A DNA stretch of 64,000 bases from NCBI GenBank assembly GCA_016742175.1, contig JACVCH010000003.1, positions 62,001 to 126,000 on the forward strand, written 5' to 3'. This stretch comes from Rhizobiaceae bacterium. GTDB taxonomy: Bacteria; Pseudomonadota; Alphaproteobacteria; Rhizobiales; Rhizobiaceae. The notes beneath the pieces were generated by a model that ran no database searches, was not told the DNA's origin, and worked only from the letters and a program-made list of their open reading frames with translations. Every line of letters begins with the position of its first letter. Position 1 is the stretch's first letter. This document shows, one piece after another, positions 45,018 to 55,101 of the stretch. The position numbers and the translations under genes were made by a program.

Positions 45018-45290
45018 TTAATCGCCGACGCCGAATTCGTCGTCGATCTGGTCCTGCCGCCAGTTCTGGAAGAACACCAGCAGGACGAACGCTATGAGCG
45101 AGCCTTGGCAGATCATGTAGAAGCCAAGCGGAAAGCCCATGAACGTGATTTCATTGAGTGGCCGCACCATCAGCGGAACCACGATCGAAAAGATGAACCA
45201 CAGAATCAGAATGACGACCGTCAGATTCCTGGTCTTGGCCCAGTAGCGATCTCTCACATCCTGGGGGATTTCCCTATTGTCAGCGGACAT
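45018..45290 (-). CDS. DUF4212 sodium/solute symporter small subunit
   Basis: 90-residue membrane protein with two helices (about 22-43 and 56-77) and the family hallmarks RYWAKTRNLT near the N-terminus and FMGFPLGFYMICQGS. The DUF4212 family is almost always encoded directly upstream of VC_2705-type symporters, as here. A GGAGGAGGA six bases before the ATG at 45290 is a strong ribosome binding site, favouring this start over one six codons upstream. It heads a two-gene operon and is divergent from the unknown 216-codon gene. Confidence 0.92.
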   Translation of the reverse strand: MSADNREIPQDVRDRYWAKTRNLTVVILILWFIFSIVVPLMVRPLNEITFMGFPLGFYMICQGSLIAFVLLVFFQNWRQDQIDDEFGVGD

Positions 45291-45445
45291 GGTGTCCTCC
45301 TCCCTCAAATTGTGTTAGCGACCTCTCCGCCAACAGCCCGATTGCCGCCTCCCGGCGATGGAATCGCAATCGTGACGGCAAAGTGTCGGTCAAGTATCCG
45401 GCGAATGGAATTGAGACATTCGTCGTACCCACAGGAGGAACGCGC

Positions 45446-46096
45446 GTGGCGGTAGCTGAAAAGATGCGCAGTGCGGGGCGGGTTCTTGCCGGAATGTTCG
45501 GCCTCGGCTCGCAAGCGCAGCCGCTCGACACCGTCGGCGCGCTCGCTGACTTCGTCTCCGCCCGCTCGGCCTATGTTTCGCAGAAGAAGCTCTACGGCTA
45601 CCTGAAAACGCGAATGGGGACGCGCTATCCGACGATGTTCGAGGACGAACAGTTCATCGCCTCGATCAACATCGCCAAGGCGCACATCTTCGCCGCCTGC
45701 CTGTCCGACATGACGTTGTTTGCGGTCGCCGATATCGGCGCGCAGGGGCGGCTTTCGCGCGACGGCAAGGATGCGCTCGCCCGCCTGTGCTTCCGGCGCG
45801 GGCTGGACGCAAATGCCGCGCAGCTTGCGCATGCCGATGCGGCGGCAAGCTGGAACGAGGCCTTCGAGGCGCGGCTCGCCGACGTCCAGTGGGACAATGT
45901 CGCCGCCGGCGGCGACGTCTTCGGCACCAGCCCCGCCGCGCTCGTCGAATGGGCGCCGATCGCGCCGCAGCTCAAGGCATACGACCGCGAGATCGTGGAG
46001 AACTCGCTCAAATTCGCCTGGATCGAAATCCGCCGCGACTATCGCCGACTGGTCGACCGGAACGCGATCGCGGCCGACTTCAATAACCGGGCATAA
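45446..46096 (+). CDS. Hypothetical protein
   Basis: 216-residue protein, mostly helical, soluble and without a signal peptide; I do not recognise it. Features are ALADFVSARSAYVSQKKLY, RMGTRYPTMFEDEQF, INIAKAHIFAACLSDMTLFA and, at the C-terminus, ENSLKFAWIEIRRDYRRL. The start is GTG at 45446, preceded by AGGAGGA with six bases of spacing; the frame upstream to 45383 has no such site. It is divergent from the symporter operon, separated by 155 bp, and ends at a strong bidirectional terminator. Confidence 0.82.
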   Translation: MAVAEKMRSAGRVLAGMFGLGSQAQPLDTVGALADFVSARSAYVSQKKLYGYLKTRMGTRYPTMFEDEQFIASINIAKAHIFAACLSDMTLFAVADIGAQGRLSRDGKDALARLCFRRGLDANAAQLAHADAAASWNEAFEARLADVQWDNVAAGGDVFGTSPAALVEWAPIAPQLKAYDREIVENSLKFAWIEIRRDYRRLVDRNAIAADFNNRA

Positions 46097-46097
46097 G

Positions 46098-46124
46098 AAA
46101 AGGGGCGCCGCGGCGCCCCTTCGT
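46098..46124. terminator. Bidirectional terminator between the unknown gene and gltA
   Basis: A perfect palindrome GGGGCGCC-GC-GGCGCCCC (46102-46119) is flanked by AAAA on the left and TTCGTC on the right. It sits between the converging stops at 46096 and 46143 and would end both transcripts, better on the minus strand (TTTTC). Confidence 0.8.
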
Positions 46125-46142
46125 CATTCTTGGTGAATGCGA

Positions 46143-47432
46143 TCAGCGCTTGGCGATCGGCACGTAGTCGCGTTCGGCCGGGCCCGTATAAAGCTGGCGC
46201 GGGCGGCCGATCTTCTGGTTCGGGTCCTCGATCATTTCCTTCCACTGCGCGACCCAGCCGACCGTGCGCGCGAGCGCGAAGAGCACGGTGAACATGGTGG
46301 TGGGGAAGCCGAGCGCCTTGAGCGTGATGCCCGAATAGAAGTCGATGTTCGGGTAGAGCTTCTTCTCGATGAAATACTCGTCGGTGAGCGCGATGCGCTC
46401 GAGCTCCATCGCGACGTCGAGCAGCGGATCGTCCTTGATGCCGAGCTCGCCCAGCACCTCATGCGTGGTCTTCTGCATGATCTTGGCGCGCGGATCGTAG
46501 TTCTTGTAGACGCGGTGACCGAAGCCCATCAGGCGGAACGGATCGTTCTTGTCCTTGGCGCGGGCGATGAATTCGGGGATCTTGTCGACAGAGCCGATCT
46601 CCGAAAGCATGTTGAGCGCCGCCTCGTTGGCGCCGCCATGGGCAGGGCCCCAAAGGCACGCGATGCCGGCGGCGATGCAGGCGAACGGGTTGGCGCCCGA
46701 CGAGCCGGCGAGGCGCACGGTCGAGGTAGACGCGTTCTGCTCGTGGTCGGCATGCAGGATGAAGATACGCTCCATGGCGCGCGCCAGCACCGGGTTCACC
46801 TTGTACTCCTCGCACGGCACCGCAAAGCACATATGCAGGAAGTTGGCGGCGAAGGAGAGCTCGTTCTTCGGGTAAACGAAGGGCTGGCCGATATGGTACT
46901 TGAACGCCATCGCGGCGATCGTCGGCATCTTCGCGATCAGGCGGATCGAGGCGACCATGCGGTGGTGCGGGTCGGAGATGTCGGTCGAGTCGTGGTAGAA
47001 GGCCGACAGCGCGCCGACGACGCCGCACATGACGGCCATCGGATGCGCGTCGCGGCGAAAGCCGGTGAAGAAGCGCGAAAGCTGCTCGTGCACCATTGTG
47101 TGGTGCGTGACGCGGTAGTCGAAGTCTTCCTTCTGCGCCTTGGTCGGCAGTTCGCCGTAGAGCAGCAGGTAGCAGGTTTCGAGGAAGTCGCCATGTTCGG
47201 CGAGCTGGTCGATCGGGTAGCCGCGGTGAAGGAGAATGCCCTCGTCGCCATCGATATAGGTGATTTCCGATTCGCAGCTCGCGGTCGAGGTGAAGCCGGG
47301 ATCGTAGGTGAAGGCGCCGGTGTTCTTGTAGAGCGTCGAGATGTCGATGACGTCAGGACCGACCGAGCCTTTTCGCACCTTGAATTCGTGGGCATCGCCA
47401 CCGAATTCGAGTTTTGCCGTCCCTTCAGTCAT
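46143..47432 (-). CDS. gltA: Citrate synthase (type II)
   Basis: 429-residue entry enzyme of the TCA cycle: oxaloacetate + acetyl-CoA gives citrate. The N-terminal small beta domain (about 1-50) marks the hexameric, NADH-sensitive bacterial type. Catalytic segments are visible: [15 protein letters not shown] with the active-site His, [12 protein letters not shown], and [24 protein letters not shown] and [15 protein letters not shown] near the C-terminus complete the family pattern. The ATG at 47432 is preceded by GAGGTG. gltX lies upstream on the minus strand, about 150 bp away. Confidence 0.97.
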   Translation of the reverse strand: MTEGTAKLEFGGDAHEFKVRKGSVGPDVIDISTLYKNTGAFTYDPGFTSTASCESEITYIDGDEGILLHRGYPIDQLAEHGDFLETCYLLLYGELPTKAQKEDFDYRVTHHTMVHEQLSRFFTGFRRDAHPMAVMCGVVGALSAFYHDSTDISDPHHRMVASIRLIAKMPTIAAMAFKYHIGQPFVYPKNELSFAANFLHMCFAVPCEEYKVNPVLARAMERIFILHADHEQNASTSTVRLAGSSGANPFACIAAGIACLWGPAHGGANEAALNMLSEIGSVDKIPEFIARAKDKNDPFRLMGFGHRVYKNYDPRAKIMQKTTHEVLGELGIKDDPLLDVAMELERIALTDEYFIEKKLYPNIDFYSGITLKALGFPTTMFTVLFALARTVGWVAQWKEMIEDPNQKIGRPRQLYTGPAERDYVPIAKR

Positions 47433-47457
47433 ATCAACACCTCATCCATGCGGAAGA

Positions 47458-47485
47458 CTTATCTTTGGCAGTGCATCATTGTCAT
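47458..47485 (-). promoter_or_regulatory. Candidate promoter for gltA
   Basis: On the minus strand ATGACA (47485-47480), a 16-bp spacer and GATAAG (47463-47458) precede the gltA ATG by about 26 bp. Five and four consensus matches. The leader would be very short. Confidence 0.3.
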
Positions 47486-47584
47486 GGATCATAACCGACG
47501 CTCCGCCGCGCGCGCTCTAGCTAGCGCATTTGCAATGCCGTGCCAAGTTCACCGACAGTTGCATGCTGCGCTGCGAAAAGCGCT

Positions 47585-49009
47585 TCACTTTTCGGCCTGA
47601 TCGCGCAGGCGGCCAAGACTTTCCTCGCGCCCCAGAACCGCCAGGACGTCGAAGACGCCCGGCGAAACCGAGCGGCCCGTCAGGGCCGCGCGCAGGGGCT
47701 GGGCCGCCTTGCCGAGCTTCAGCCCGGTCTCCTCGGCATAGGTGCGCACGACGGCCTCGGTCGATTGCGCGCTCCAGTCGGAGACGGTCTCCAGCCGGGG
47801 AAGGAGATCGCGCACGACGGCGCGGCCGCCATCGGCGAGGATCTGCTCGGCCTTCTCCTCCATCGGCAGCGGACGGGCGGCGAACAGAAAGGCGGCACCG
47901 TCCTTCAGCTCGACGAGCGTCTTGGCGCGATCCTTGAGACCGGCCATCGCGGCCAGAAGCTGCGCGCGGCGCTCCGGCGTCAGGGCCGCGACCATCTCGT
48001 CGCCGCCGGGAAGGTAGGGCAGCGTCGCCTCTAAGCGGGCGAGGAGGTCTGCATCGTCGCTCTGGCGCATGTAAACGCCGTTGAGCGCCTCCAGCTTGGC
48101 GAAGTCGAAGCGGGCCGCGCCCTTGTTGACGTCCTCGATCTCGAACCATTCGATCATCTGGTCGAGCGACATGATCTCGTCGTCGCCATGGCTCCAGCCG
48201 AGACGGACGAGGTAGTTTCGCAAGGCCGCCGGCAGGTAGCCCATCTCGCGATAGGCCTCGACGCCGAGCGCGCCGTGGCGCTTGGACAGCTTCGCGCCGT
48301 CCGCGCCGTGGATCAGCGGGATGTGCGCCATGACCGGCACGTCCCAGCCCATCGCCTGGTAGATGATGGTCTGGCGGGCGGCATTGGTCAGGTGATCGTC
48401 GCCACGAATGATGTGCGTGACGCCCATGTCGTGATCGTCGACGACCACGGCGTGCATGTAGGTCGGGTTGCCGTCGGAGCGCAGGATGATGAAATCGTCG
48501 AGATCCTTGTTGGGAAAGCGAACCTCACCCTGGACCTTGTCGGCGACGATGGTGAACCCGTCCGGCGGCGCCTTGATGCGCACGACCGGCTTGACGCCCT
48601 CGGGCGCCTCGGCAGGATCGCGGTCGCGCCAGCGCCCGTCATAGCGCGGCGGCTTGCCCTCGGCCCGCGCCTTCTCGCGCATTTCGGTCAGCTCTTCCGG
48701 CGAGGCGTAGCAGTAATAGGCCTTGCCGCGCTTCACCAACTCCTCGCCGATCTCGCGATGGCGCCCGGCGCGCTCGAACTGCGAGACCGGCTCGCCGTCC
48801 CAGTCGAGGCCGAGCCATTTCAGCCCGTCGAGGATCGCGACGGTCGCCGCGTCCGTCGAGCGCTCGCGGTCGGTGTCCTCGATGCGCAGCAGCATCTCGC
48901 CGCCGGTGTGCTTGGCGTAGAGCCAGTTGAAGAGCGCCGTGCGCGCGCCGCCGATATGGAGATAGCCGGTCGGCGAGGGGGCAAAGCGGGTGACGACCTT
49001 GGAGGACAT
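47585..49009 (-). CDS. gltX: Glutamyl-tRNA synthetase
   Basis: 474-residue class I synthetase. It opens with [17 protein letters not shown], in which the HIGH-type motif is HIGG at 18-21, and the KMSKS-type loop is KLSKR at 240-244. The C-terminal anticodon-binding cage spans about 325-474. The start at 49009 (MSSKVV) follows CAGGAG by four bases; longer frames reach 49141 but overlap comEC on the other strand. Alphaproteobacteria often carry two gltX genes, so this could charge tRNA-Glu, tRNA-Gln or both. gltX-gltA adjacency is typical of rhizobia. Confidence 0.96.
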   Translation of the reverse strand: MSSKVVTRFAPSPTGYLHIGGARTALFNWLYAKHTGGEMLLRIEDTDRERSTDAATVAILDGLKWLGLDWDGEPVSQFERAGRHREIGEELVKRGKAYYCYASPEELTEMREKARAEGKPPRYDGRWRDRDPAEAPEGVKPVVRIKAPPDGFTIVADKVQGEVRFPNKDLDDFIILRSDGNPTYMHAVVVDDHDMGVTHIIRGDDHLTNAARQTIIYQAMGWDVPVMAHIPLIHGADGAKLSKRHGALGVEAYREMGYLPAALRNYLVRLGWSHGDDEIMSLDQMIEWFEIEDVNKGAARFDFAKLEALNGVYMRQSDDADLLARLEATLPYLPGGDEMVAALTPERRAQLLAAMAGLKDRAKTLVELKDGAAFLFAARPLPMEEKAEQILADGGRAVVRDLLPRLETVSDWSAQSTEAVVRTYAEETGLKLGKAAQPLRAALTGRSVSPGVFDVLAVLGREESLGRLRDQAEK

Positions 49010-49127
49010 GACTGCTCCTGGAGAAGTGGGGGAGGCGCACGGCTCGACGCATTGCGGGCGCTGTGGCCATTCGTGGTGGCTCATGTAGCATAGGGGGCTA
49101 GAGGCGCAAGCGGGCGGGCAGGGGGAT

Positions 49128-51461
49128 ATGGCCGGGGACACGCGTCAGGACGAGGAATGGCGCGCCTTCGTGCCGCCCGGCGAGGCGGACGAGGCCGACA
49201 TCGTACCTGTCGGCACAGGAGCCGGAATACCTCTCGACGTGATCCCGTCACCGCGGCGGGACGTCGCCACGCGGACGCTTCCCGTCGGCAAGGCCGCCGC
49301 CCGCGCGGTTTCGGACGAGCGCGATCGCGGAACGGGCTTCGTCCTCGTCCCGGTCGCGATGGCGCTCGGCGTCATCGTCTATGGCGCGCTGCCCTTCGAG
49401 CCGCCGCTCGTCCTTGTCGCGGCCATCGTCGGCGCTCTCGTCGTCACGGCGCACTTCGTGAGGGCCCGGCCGGCGCTGTCCTTCGCCGTCCTCGCGACGC
49501 TGGCCGCCATGGCCGGTATGGGGACTGCCGGTCTGGAAACATGGCGCGCCGACACGGCGATGATGGGCTCGGAGATCGGCAGCGAGATCACGGGGCGCGT
49601 GGTGCGGATCGAGCATCAGGCAACGGGGCGCATCCGGCTGACCGTCGACGTGATCTCGACCGCACGTCCGGAGCTGCGCTATGCGCCCGACCGCGTCCGG
49701 CTTTCGGCGCGAAACGTGCCGCCCGACCTGCAGCTCGGCATGACGATCATCGGCATCGCGCGGCTGATGCCGCCATCGGGCCCGGTGCGGCCGGGCGGCT
49801 ACGACTTCGCCTATAACAGCTATTACGATGGCATCGGGGCGATCGGCTTCTTCCTGCGCGACCCGGTCATCGCGCCGTCCTCCTCGCCTCTGGATTGGCG
49901 CGAGACGTTGAAGCTGCGCCTCGAAGGCGTCCGCCTCGACATCGCCGCGCGGGTGCGCGCCGTTCTCGAAGGCGCCGAGGCCGAAATCGCCGCGACGCTA
50001 ATCGCGGGCGTGCGCGCCGGCATCCCCGAGACGATCAACGAGGACCTGCGCAAGACGGGCCTTGCCCACATCCTGTCGATTTCCGGCCTCCACATGGCGC
50101 TGGTCGCCGGCACCGTGCTCGTCGCCATTCGCGGCGGCTTCGCGCTTTTCCCGGTCTTCGCCTCGCGTCGACCGGTAAAGAAATACGCGGCGACCATCGC
50201 GCTGGTCGCGGCGACGCTCTATCTCGGCATATCCGGCGGCGAGGTGGCCGCGCAGCGAAGCTACATCATGCTCGCCGTCATGCTGGTCGCCATCCTCTTC
50301 GACCGCGCCGCATTGACCATGCGCAACCTGGCGATATCGGCCATCATCGTCATCGCGATCTCGCCGCACGAAGTGCTGGGACCGAGTTTCCAGATGTCCT
50401 TTGCCGCAACTGCGGCGCTGATCGGAGCCTATGGCTGGTGGAGCGAACGGCGGCGCGAACCCGAGGCCGTCCAGCCCCAGCGCGGCGCGATCGGCCGGAT
50501 CGGCATGGGAACGCTCAAATTCATGCTCGGGCTGGCGGCAACCTCCGTCGTCGCCGGCCTCGCGACGACGCTCTACGGCGCCTACCATTTCCACCGCGTC
50601 TCGCCGCACGCTCTCTGGGTGAACCTGACCGCGATGCCGATCGTCTCGGCCATCGTCATGCCGTTCGCGGTCCTCTCGGCGATCCTGATCCCGCTCGGCC
50701 TCGAAGCCTTGCCGCTCAAGGTCATGGGCGCGGGCCTGACCGCCGTCCTCGAAATCGCCGCATGGTTCGCCGCCCGCTCGCCGATCGACGCCGTCGGTTC
50801 GCTGCCGGTGACCGCCGTCGCCGTTTTCACGATCGGCCTTCTGATCATGACTGCTCTTTCCGGCCGGCTGCGCCTTGCCGCGCTGCCGTTCCTGATCGTC
50901 GGCACCGGCCTGATCGCCAGCCGCGACCTGCCGGACGTTCTCGTATCAGAGGACGGCCGCCTCGTCGCAGTCGCCGGGACGGGTCGTACGCTTTACGTCA
51001 ATCGCGACCGGCCGAACGGCTTCACGATCGAGAACTGGCTGCACGGCATGGATACCGACCGATTCGAAAAGCCCACCGAAGTCGAAACCATCGCCGACGC
51101 CCTTGCCCGAGCCGACACGTCTCCCGGCTTTGCCTGCGCGGAGAAAACCTGCGTCGCGCGGGACGGGGAGGGACGGCTCGTCACGCATGTCCCCGACGCC
51201 GTCTCGGCCTTCGCGTTCTGCACGAGCGCCGCCCTCATCGTCATCGACGATGCGACGGCCGGGCCTGTCTGCCGTAACGGCGAGGCCGCGATCGTCACCA
51301 AGAAGGATGTGGCGCGCCGGGGAAGCGCGGAAATCCGGTTCGGCAGCGACGGCGCGGCCCCTGAGATCGTCCACGCGATCCGCGAGCCCTACCGGCCATG
51401 GCACACCCATCGCCAGTTCTCCCGCGAGGCGCGCGGGATGCCGTCCTATCGCCGCGAGTGA
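49128..51461 (+). CDS. comEC: ComEC/Rec2 family DNA-uptake channel protein
   Basis: 777-residue polytopic membrane protein. An N-terminal helix pair and soluble OB-like DUF4131 domain (about 65-240) precede the Competence domain (about 270-560), with [17 protein letters not shown] and [13 protein letters not shown] near its start. ComEC forms the inner-membrane channel for transforming single-stranded DNA. The C-terminal 150 residues do not show the HxHxDH metal motif of the metallo-beta-lactamase domain found in longer ComEC proteins, so this seems a degenerate version. Ends 9 bp before the convergent lexA stop. Confidence 0.9.
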   Translation: MAGDTRQDEEWRAFVPPGEADEADIVPVGTGAGIPLDVIPSPRRDVATRTLPVGKAAARAVSDERDRGTGFVLVPVAMALGVIVYGALPFEPPLVLVAAIVGALVVTAHFVRARPALSFAVLATLAAMAGMGTAGLETWRADTAMMGSEIGSEITGRVVRIEHQATGRIRLTVDVISTARPELRYAPDRVRLSARNVPPDLQLGMTIIGIARLMPPSGPVRPGGYDFAYNSYYDGIGAIGFFLRDPVIAPSSSPLDWRETLKLRLEGVRLDIAARVRAVLEGAEAEIAATLIAGVRAGIPETINEDLRKTGLAHILSISGLHMALVAGTVLVAIRGGFALFPVFASRRPVKKYAATIALVAATLYLGISGGEVAAQRSYIMLAVMLVAILFDRAALTMRNLAISAIIVIAISPHEVLGPSFQMSFAATAALIGAYGWWSERRREPEAVQPQRGAIGRIGMGTLKFMLGLAATSVVAGLATTLYGAYHFHRVSPHALWVNLTAMPIVSAIVMPFAVLSAILIPLGLEALPLKVMGAGLTAVLEIAAWFAARSPIDAVGSLPVTAVAVFTIGLLIMTALSGRLRLAALPFLIVGTGLIASRDLPDVLVSEDGRLVAVAGTGRTLYVNRDRPNGFTIENWLHGMDTDRFEKPTEVETIADALARADTSPGFACAEKTCVARDGEGRLVTHVPDAVSAFAFCTSAALIVIDDATAGPVCRNGEAAIVTKKDVARRGSAEIRFGSDGAAPEIVHAIREPYRPWHTHRQFSREARGMPSYRRE

Positions 51462-51470
51462 ACCATTCGC

Positions 51471-52175
51471 TCAATACTTGCGCAGGAGCCCGACCAGCTT
51501 GCCCTGAACCTTGACGCGCTCGGAGCCGTAAATCTTCGTCTCGTAAGCCGGATTGGCCGCTTCGAGCGCGATCGAGGCACCCTTGCGGCGAAAGCGCTTC
51601 AACGTCGCTTCCTGATCGTCGACGAGGGCGACCACGATCTCGCCGGGCGTCGCGGAGGGGCCGGAGCGGATGATGACCGTGTCGCCGTCGAGAATGCCGG
51701 CCTCGATCATCGAATCGCCATGGACTTCGAGCGCGTAATGCTCGCCGCCCGTCAACATTTCCGGCGGAACCGCGACGGCGCGCGTCGCGTGCTGGATGGC
51801 GTCGATCGGCACGCCGGCGGCGATGCGGCCCATCACCGGAATTTCGACCGGCGCCCGCGTCACCGGAACCTGCTGCGGCTTTTCCGCCTTCGACGCAGGC
51901 TTGTCCGATAGGCTGCCCTGGATGACGCTCGGCTGGAACCGCCGCTGCGGCTGCGAGATCGATTCCGGCAGCTTGATCACCTCCAGCGCCCGCGCCCTGT
52001 TGGGCATGCGCCGCAGGAAGCCGCGCTCTTCGAGCGCCGTGATGAGCCGGTGGATGCCGGACTTCGAGGCCAGCCCGAGCGCCTCCTTCATCTCGTCGAA
52101 GGAGGGCGGCACGCCGCTCTCCTTCAGCCGCTGATGGATGAAGAGCAGAAGTTCGTGTTGCTTGCGCGTGAGCAT
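51471..52175 (-). CDS. lexA: LexA repressor
   Basis: 234-residue SOS repressor. The N-terminal winged-helix DNA-binding domain (1-70) begins [18 protein letters not shown] 40-residue linker leads to the cleavage site Ala120-Gly121 in [10 protein letters not shown]. The S24 peptidase domain carries Ser155 ([10 protein letters not shown]) and Lys193 (ATLKRF) as the catalytic dyad used in RecA-stimulated self-cleavage. A GTTC-N7-GTTC site lies 54 bp upstream, so the gene is probably autorepressed. Divergent from the DUF423 gene and convergent with comEC. Confidence 0.97.
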   Translation of the reverse strand: MLTRKQHELLLFIHQRLKESGVPPSFDEMKEALGLASKSGIHRLITALEERGFLRRMPNRARALEVIKLPESISQPQRRFQPSVIQGSLSDKPASKAEKPQQVPVTRAPVEIPVMGRIAAGVPIDAIQHATRAVAVPPEMLTGGEHYALEVHGDSMIEAGILDGDTVIIRSGPSATPGEIVVALVDDQEATLKRFRRKGASIALEAANPAYETKIYGSERVKVQGKLVGLLRKY

Positions 52176-52228
52176 GGCAGTCCTTACAAGGGGAATCGCC
52201 GAAAAACAAAACCAGAACAAACTTAACC

Positions 52229-52243
52229 GTTCTTCATGTGTTC
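52229..52243 (-). promoter_or_regulatory. LexA (SOS) box, GTTC-N7-GTTC
   Basis: GTTC at 52229-52232 and GTTC at 52240-52243 with exactly seven bases between them, the direct-repeat SOS operator established for alphaproteobacteria. It is 54 bp upstream of the lexA ATG and 40 bp upstream of the divergent DUF423 ATG. Confidence 0.85.
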
Positions 52244-52282
52244 TGCAACAGGCGCGTGAAACACACCAATCCGAACCCGACC

Positions 52283-52639
52283 ATGCCTCAGACCGACCGA
52301 ATTCTCTTTCTCCTCGGCGCACTGTGCGGCGCACTCGGCGTCGCGCTGTCGGCCGTCGCCGCGCATCGCGAGGGCACGCTCGGCACGGCGGCCAACATGC
52401 TTCTGTTCCACGCACCCGCGCTGCTGGTACTCGCAGGCGCTCGGTTCGGGCCGCTGCAACGTGCCGGCGCGTGGGTTCTGGTCGTCGGGCTCGCGCTCTT
52501 TTGCGGCGACACCGCCGCGCGCACATTCCTCGGCGACCGGCTGTTCCCGATGGCGGCGCCGGCCGGCGGCATGGCCCTGATCGGCGGCTGGATGCTGGTC
52601 GCCGTGTCAGCTCTCGTCAGCCGGCGCGGATCAGCCTGA
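52283..52639 (+). CDS. DUF423 small membrane protein
   Basis: 118-residue membrane protein with four hydrophobic segments (about 8-26, 38-54, 62-78, 92-112). It matches the DUF423/YgdD-like pattern with an N-terminal [18 protein letters not shown] segment and [22 protein letters not shown]. Function unknown. The start ATG at 52283 avoids the LexA box. The LexA box lies between it and lexA, so it may be SOS-influenced. It overlaps the convergent recG by 23 bp at its 3' end. Confidence 0.85.
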   Translation: MPQTDRILFLLGALCGALGVALSAVAAHREGTLGTAANMLLFHAPALLVLAGARFGPLQRAGAWVLVVGLALFCGDTAARTFLGDRLFPMAAPAGGMALIGGWMLVAVSALVSRRGSA

Positions 52640-54725
52640 TCGCGTCGTCCCGCCCGAAGAGGTAGAGCAGGGTTCGGATCGCCCGCCCGCGCGGCGTCGC
52701 AAGATCCGGGTCGCGCTGGAGGAAGAGCCGTGCATCGTCGCGCGCGACCGACAGCAAATCGGCATGGTGTTCGAGGCGGGCAAGCTGAAAGCCGGGCGTG
52801 CCGGACTGGCGCGTGCCGAGAAGTTCGCCTTCGCCGCGCAGTTTCAGATCTTCCTCGGCGATGCGGAAGCCGTCTTCCGTTTCGCGCATGACGGTAAGCC
52901 GCTGCTTGGCGACCTCGCCGAGCGGCGACTGGTAGAGGAGGACGCAGCTCGACGCCGCCTGTCCGCGCCCGACGCGGCCTCGCAACTGGTGAAGCTGGGC
53001 AAGGCCGAAACGCTCGGCGTGTTCGATGACGATGATCGTCGCATCGGGCACGTCGACGCCGACCTCGATGACCGTCGTGCCGACGAGGATGCGCGAGCGC
53101 CCGGCCTTGAAGTCGGCCATCGCCTCGTCCTTCGCCGCGCCTGCCATGCGGCCGTGGACGAGCCCGACATCGGGGCCGAAAATGTCCGCCAGCACCTTGT
53201 GCCGGTCGGCGGCGGACATGACGTCCATGCCTTCCGCCTCCTCGACCAGCGGGCAGATCCAGTAGATCTTCTGTCCCTCGTCGACGGCGCGTCGCATGCG
53301 GGCGATCAAGTCTGACAGGCGATCGAGCGGCAGGGTGACGGTCTGGATCGGCTGGCGGCCGGCGGGCTTTTCGTCGAGGCGCGAGACGTCCATGTCGCCG
53401 AAGGCGGTGAGAACGAGCGTGCGCGGGATCGGCGTCGCGGTCATGACGAGGATGTCCGGTGCCGCGCCCTTGGCGCCGATCGCCAACCGCTGGTGGACGC
53501 CGAACCGGTGCTGCTCGTCGATGACGGCGAAGGCGAGATCGTGGAAACTTACGCTTTCCTGGAAGATCGCGTGCGTTCCGATGACGATGTCGATGGTCCC
53601 GTCGGCGATCGCGGCAAGTGTTTCCGCGCGCTCGCGGCCTTTCTCGCGACCGGTAAGGATGGCGGCGCGAAGCCCGGCTTTTTCAGCCAGCGGCGCGATC
53701 GTCGCAAAGTGCTGGCGCGCGAGGATCTCGGTCGGCGCCATCAGTGCCGACTGGCCGCCGGCCTCGGCGATCCGCGCCATCGCCAGAAGCGCGACGACCG
53801 TCTTACCCGAGCCGACATCGCCCTGGAGGAGGCGCAGCATGCGGTCGGGCTTGGCGAGGTCGGCCTCGATCTCGGCGATAGAGCGCTGCTGCGCGCCGGT
53901 GAGGGCATAGGGCAGGGCGTCGCGGATCGCAGCGCCCTTTGCCCCATTGCCAAGCCGGGCCTGGCCGGCAATGCGCTTCATGCGCAGGCGCACCAGCGCG
54001 AGCGCGATCTGGCCGGCGAGAAGCTCGTCATAGGCGAGCCGTCGCCATGCCGGGCTCGCCACGTCGCAATCGGCGGGCGCTTCGGGCTGGTGGAGATGGA
54101 GAAGCGCTTCGCGAAAGTCCGGAAAGTCGTGACGGGCAAGCACCGTCTCGTCCTGCCACTCGGCGAGGATCGGCATCCGCTCCAGCGCCGAGGCGACCGC
54201 CTTGCGCACGAGCTTGGCCGACAGCCCCGCCGTCATCGGATAGACCGGCTCGATCGCGGGCAGGGCGCCGGCGTCGGCCTTGGCGACGATATGGTCCGGA
54301 TGAACCATCGAGGGGCGGCCGTTGAACCACTCGACCTTGCCCGAGACGACGATCTCGCCGCCGACCGGCATCAGCTTTTCCAGCCACTGGCCCTTGGCAT
54401 GGAAGAAGGTGAGCGCGATCTCGCCGGTCTCGTCGAAGGCGAAGACGCGGTAGGGCACCGATCCGCGTCCGCGCGGCGGCGGCTGATGGCGGTCGACGGT
54501 GAGGTCGAGCGTCACGATCGGCCCTTCGCCCGAAAGCGCGACGCCCGGACGGCGCGTGCGGTCGATCACCGAATGGGGCGGCACGAACAGAAGATCGGCC
54601 GCGCGCACGTCGCGGCCCGTCGTGTCGGCGGAGACGATGCGGCGCATCAACTCGGCCGTCTTCTCGCCGATGCCGGCGAGCGAGGTGACGGGCGCAAAGA
54701 GGGGATCGAGTTCGGTCGGACGCAT
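52617..54725 (-). CDS. recG: ATP-dependent DNA helicase RecG
   Basis: 702-residue superfamily 2 helicase that reverses replication forks and branch-migrates Holliday junctions. The N-terminal wedge/OB domain begins LDPLFAPVTSLAGIGEKTAEL. Helicase motifs are present: GDVGSGKTVVALLA (Walker A, near 300), DEQHRFGVHQR (DEQH box), TATPIPRTL, and the C-terminal HQLRGRVGRG motif VI. The ATG at 54725 (MRPTELDP) was chosen; the frame is open for another 132 codons but overlaps sdhE. It is divergent from sdhE-mfd. Confidence 0.96.
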   Translation of the reverse strand: MRPTELDPLFAPVTSLAGIGEKTAELMRRIVSADTTGRDVRAADLLFVPPHSVIDRTRRPGVALSGEGPIVTLDLTVDRHQPPPRGRGSVPYRVFAFDETGEIALTFFHAKGQWLEKLMPVGGEIVVSGKVEWFNGRPSMVHPDHIVAKADAGALPAIEPVYPMTAGLSAKLVRKAVASALERMPILAEWQDETVLARHDFPDFREALLHLHQPEAPADCDVASPAWRRLAYDELLAGQIALALVRLRMKRIAGQARLGNGAKGAAIRDALPYALTGAQQRSIAEIEADLAKPDRMLRLLQGDVGSGKTVVALLAMARIAEAGGQSALMAPTEILARQHFATIAPLAEKAGLRAAILTGREKGRERAETLAAIADGTIDIVIGTHAIFQESVSFHDLAFAVIDEQHRFGVHQRLAIGAKGAAPDILVMTATPIPRTLVLTAFGDMDVSRLDEKPAGRQPIQTVTLPLDRLSDLIARMRRAVDEGQKIYWICPLVEEAEGMDVMSAADRHKVLADIFGPDVGLVHGRMAGAAKDEAMADFKAGRSRILVGTTVIEVGVDVPDATIIVIEHAERFGLAQLHQLRGRVGRGQAASSCVLLYQSPLGEVAKQRLTVMRETEDGFRIAEEDLKLRGEGELLGTRQSGTPGFQLARLEHHADLLSVARDDARLFLQRDPDLATPRGRAIRTLLYLFGRDDAIRLIRAG

Positions 54726-54764
54726 GGCGCGCGATACTATCGACGCAACTTCACGGCCGAAAGG

Positions 54765-54793
54765 CTGACATCGCGTTTCCCAGACGCTATATG
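54765..54793 (+). promoter_or_regulatory. Candidate promoter for sdhE-mfd
   Basis: CTGACA (54765-54770, five of six), a 17-bp spacer and TATATG (54788-54793, four of six) put a start near 54800, about 19 bp before the sdhE ATG. Confidence 0.5.
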
Positions 54794-54818
54794 CGCGGTC
54801 CAACCCGGTAGCCCTTTC

Positions 54819-55100
54819 ATGTCCGAACATCCCGCTGATCTCCTCGATATCCGCAAGCGCAAGGCGCGGTTCCGCGCTTGGCATCGCGGGATGCGCGAGG
54901 CCGACCTCGTCATCGGTGGCTTTGCCGATCGCGAGTTGGGAGCGTTCGACGAAGGGCAGCTCGAACTCTTCGAGTCCCTGCTTGGCGAATCCGACGGCGA
55001 CATCGTCAAGTGGATCACCGGCGAACTGCCGATCCCGCCGCACCAGAACAACGAAATCGTCCGCCGCATGATCACCGACGCCCGCAGCCTCGCCACCTGA
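54819..55100 (+). CDS. sdhE: FAD assembly factor SdhE (succinate dehydrogenase assembly factor 2)
   Basis: 93-residue helical protein that promotes covalent flavin attachment to the SdhA subunit of succinate dehydrogenase. The family signature RAWHRGMREADLVIGGFAD (about 19-37) contains the conserved RGxxE-type patch, here RGMRE, that contacts the flavoprotein. WITGELPIPPH near the C-terminus is also typical. Mitochondrial SDHAF2 is the homologue. It starts 94 bp from the divergent recG and lies 1 bp before mfd, so the two are one unit. Confidence 0.93.
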   Translation: MSEHPADLLDIRKRKARFRAWHRGMREADLVIGGFADRELGAFDEGQLELFESLLGESDGDIVKWITGELPIPPHQNNEIVRRMITDARSLAT

Positions 55101-55101
55101 C

